Positions 6,900 through 7,549 of a stretch of DNA of 7,549 nucleotides are shown here, one piece after another. The position numbers were made by a program, and so were the translations under genes. Origin of the DNA: Balneolales bacterium (GTDB taxonomy: Bacteria; Bacteroidota; Rhodothermia; Balneolales; Natronogracilivirgulaceae). Each line of letters starts with the position of its first letter. Position 1 is the stretch's first letter. Below the pieces are notes generated by a model. That model searched no databases, was not told the DNA's origin, and worked only from the letters and a program-made list of their open reading frames with translations. The stretch is from NCBI GenBank assembly GCA_007116685.1, contig SKIC01000250.1, positions 1 through 7,549 of the forward strand, read 5' to 3'.

Positions 6900-7549
6900 T
6901 AGCTGCTGACATTCCTATCAGTTCGTAATTTGTACTTCTTCCTCCTGCGGCTTCTTTTTGCAATATCCCTTTCTCAATTAGGTCATTAATATCCCTAACA
7001 GCAGAATCTTTTGAGCATTTTGCAATTTTCGCCCATTTTGAAGATGTTAATTTACCTTCAAACCCATCCATTATTTTATTCAGCAATTTTCTTTGACGAT
7101 CATTTATTGCTGTATCTATGTGTTTTTGCCAGAACTCAGCTTTGAATAGTACTCTTGTAAGTATTGAATCTGTAGCTATCAAAGAATTTATCAAGCAGTT
7201 CAAAAACCATACAATCCAATCTGTTATATCTAAATTTCCTTTTTGAGTTTTTTCCAATATCTCATAATAATGCTTCCGTTCTATTCTAATTTGAGCAGAC
7301 ATACTATAGAAACGTTGGTTACTTTTGTCAGACTGAGCAAGAAGCATGTCTGTTAATGCTCGTGCTATCCTCCCATTTCCATCATCAAAGGGATGAATAG
7401 TCACAAACCACAAATGTGCAATTGCAGCTTTAATCACCAAGTCATTTTTACTGTTATTGAACCAATCTATGAATCGGGTCATTTCTTCTTTCAGCAAATC
7501 AGAATCGGGTGCTTGGAAATGAACTTTCTCCTTACCCATTGCTCCCGAT
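6874..7549 (-). CDS. Fic-family protein (probable AMPylator) with C-terminal winged helix, 5' part outside the window
   Basis: Fic enzymes usually transfer AMP from ATP to a hydroxyl side chain of a target protein. The reading frame is open to the right edge (codons S-G-A precede the ATG at 7539, in good family register), so that ATG is internal and the N-terminus, where an inhibitory helix would lie, is missing. Counting from the ATG at 7539, the complete active-site motif HPFDDGNGRIAR starts at H49, preceded by AIAHLWFVTI; the rest of the Fic fold follows. A winged-helix region (about 163-207) carries SSKWAKIAKCSKDSAVRDINDLIEKGIL and GGRSTNYELI, as in many Fic proteins. The frame's last codons (NRVDGREQ) and its TAA at 6874-6876 lie in the group II intron, so the native end is lost by a few residues at most. 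GC is visibly lower (about 30% in 7021-7080) than in hppA, suggesting transfer. Target unknown. Confidence 0.9.
   Translation of the reverse strand, partial: SGAMGKEKVHFQAPDSDLLKEEMTRFIDWFNNSKNDLVIKAAIAHLWFVTIHPFDDGNGRIARALTDMLLAQSDKSNQRFYSMSAQIRIERKHYYEILEKTQKGNLDITDWIVWFLNCLINSLIATDSILTRVLFKAEFWQKHIDTAINDRQRKLLNKIMDGFEGKLTSSKWAKIAKCSKDSAVRDINDLIEKGILQKEAAGGRSTNYELIGMSAANRVDGREQ

Noticed and set aside
1..7549. CRISPR array, tRNA or rRNA gene, replication origin
   Set aside because: No regularly spaced repeats, tRNA cloverleaf or rRNA-like sequence, or origin-like cluster was seen on either strand.

Overview
The window looks like bacterial chromosome from the Bacteroidota/Balneolota/Rhodothermota side of the tree. 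This is inferred from three things: a double Reg_prop-propeller sensor kinase of a kind frequent there, starts mostly without clear Shine-Dalgarno sequences, and a moderate GC content. Nothing in the sequence fixes the genus. Most of the window (about 100-6580) is ordinary, well-recognisable chromosome. The right end (about 6635-7549) is an accessory junction.

Layout. At the far left is a G/C-rich hairpin (about 20-50) that looks like a dispersed intergenic repeat. Next comes a minus-strand two-gene operon (3611 down to 109): a secreted-domain/one-TM histidine kinase with 14 propeller repeats, Y_Y_Y, HisKA_3 and HATPase, followed after 2 bp by its NarL/FixJ-type response regulator. A 216-bp divergent intergenic region (3612-3827) leads to the plus-strand gene hppA, a membrane-embedded proton-pumping pyrophosphatase with the K+-independent signature. 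It has a GTG start and a textbook terminator behind it. After a 250-bp spacer, which holds an open but start-less hydrophobic stretch, comes a DoxX-family small membrane protein with its own strong terminator.

Right end. Directly behind that terminator is the 3' end of a group II intron in plus orientation. Domain V folds completely, with a CGC triad, the G.U wobble and an AC bulge. Domain VI has a bulged branch-point A seven bases from the predicted 3' end at 6899. A GTGCG at 6685 could be the matching 5' end, which would make a roughly 215-nt internally deleted intron with no reverse transcriptase. The intron abuts, in antisense, the 3' end of an AT-rich Fic-family gene that runs off the right edge. 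The Fic reading frame now terminates inside intron domain VI.

How the genes work together. The kinase and regulator form a complete phosphorelay, but no target gene can be named. hppA and the DoxX-like gene are independent single-gene units between terminators. The Fic gene and intron look acquired. I saw no wholly new system. The most unusual item is the intron remnant that has replaced the end of the fic gene.
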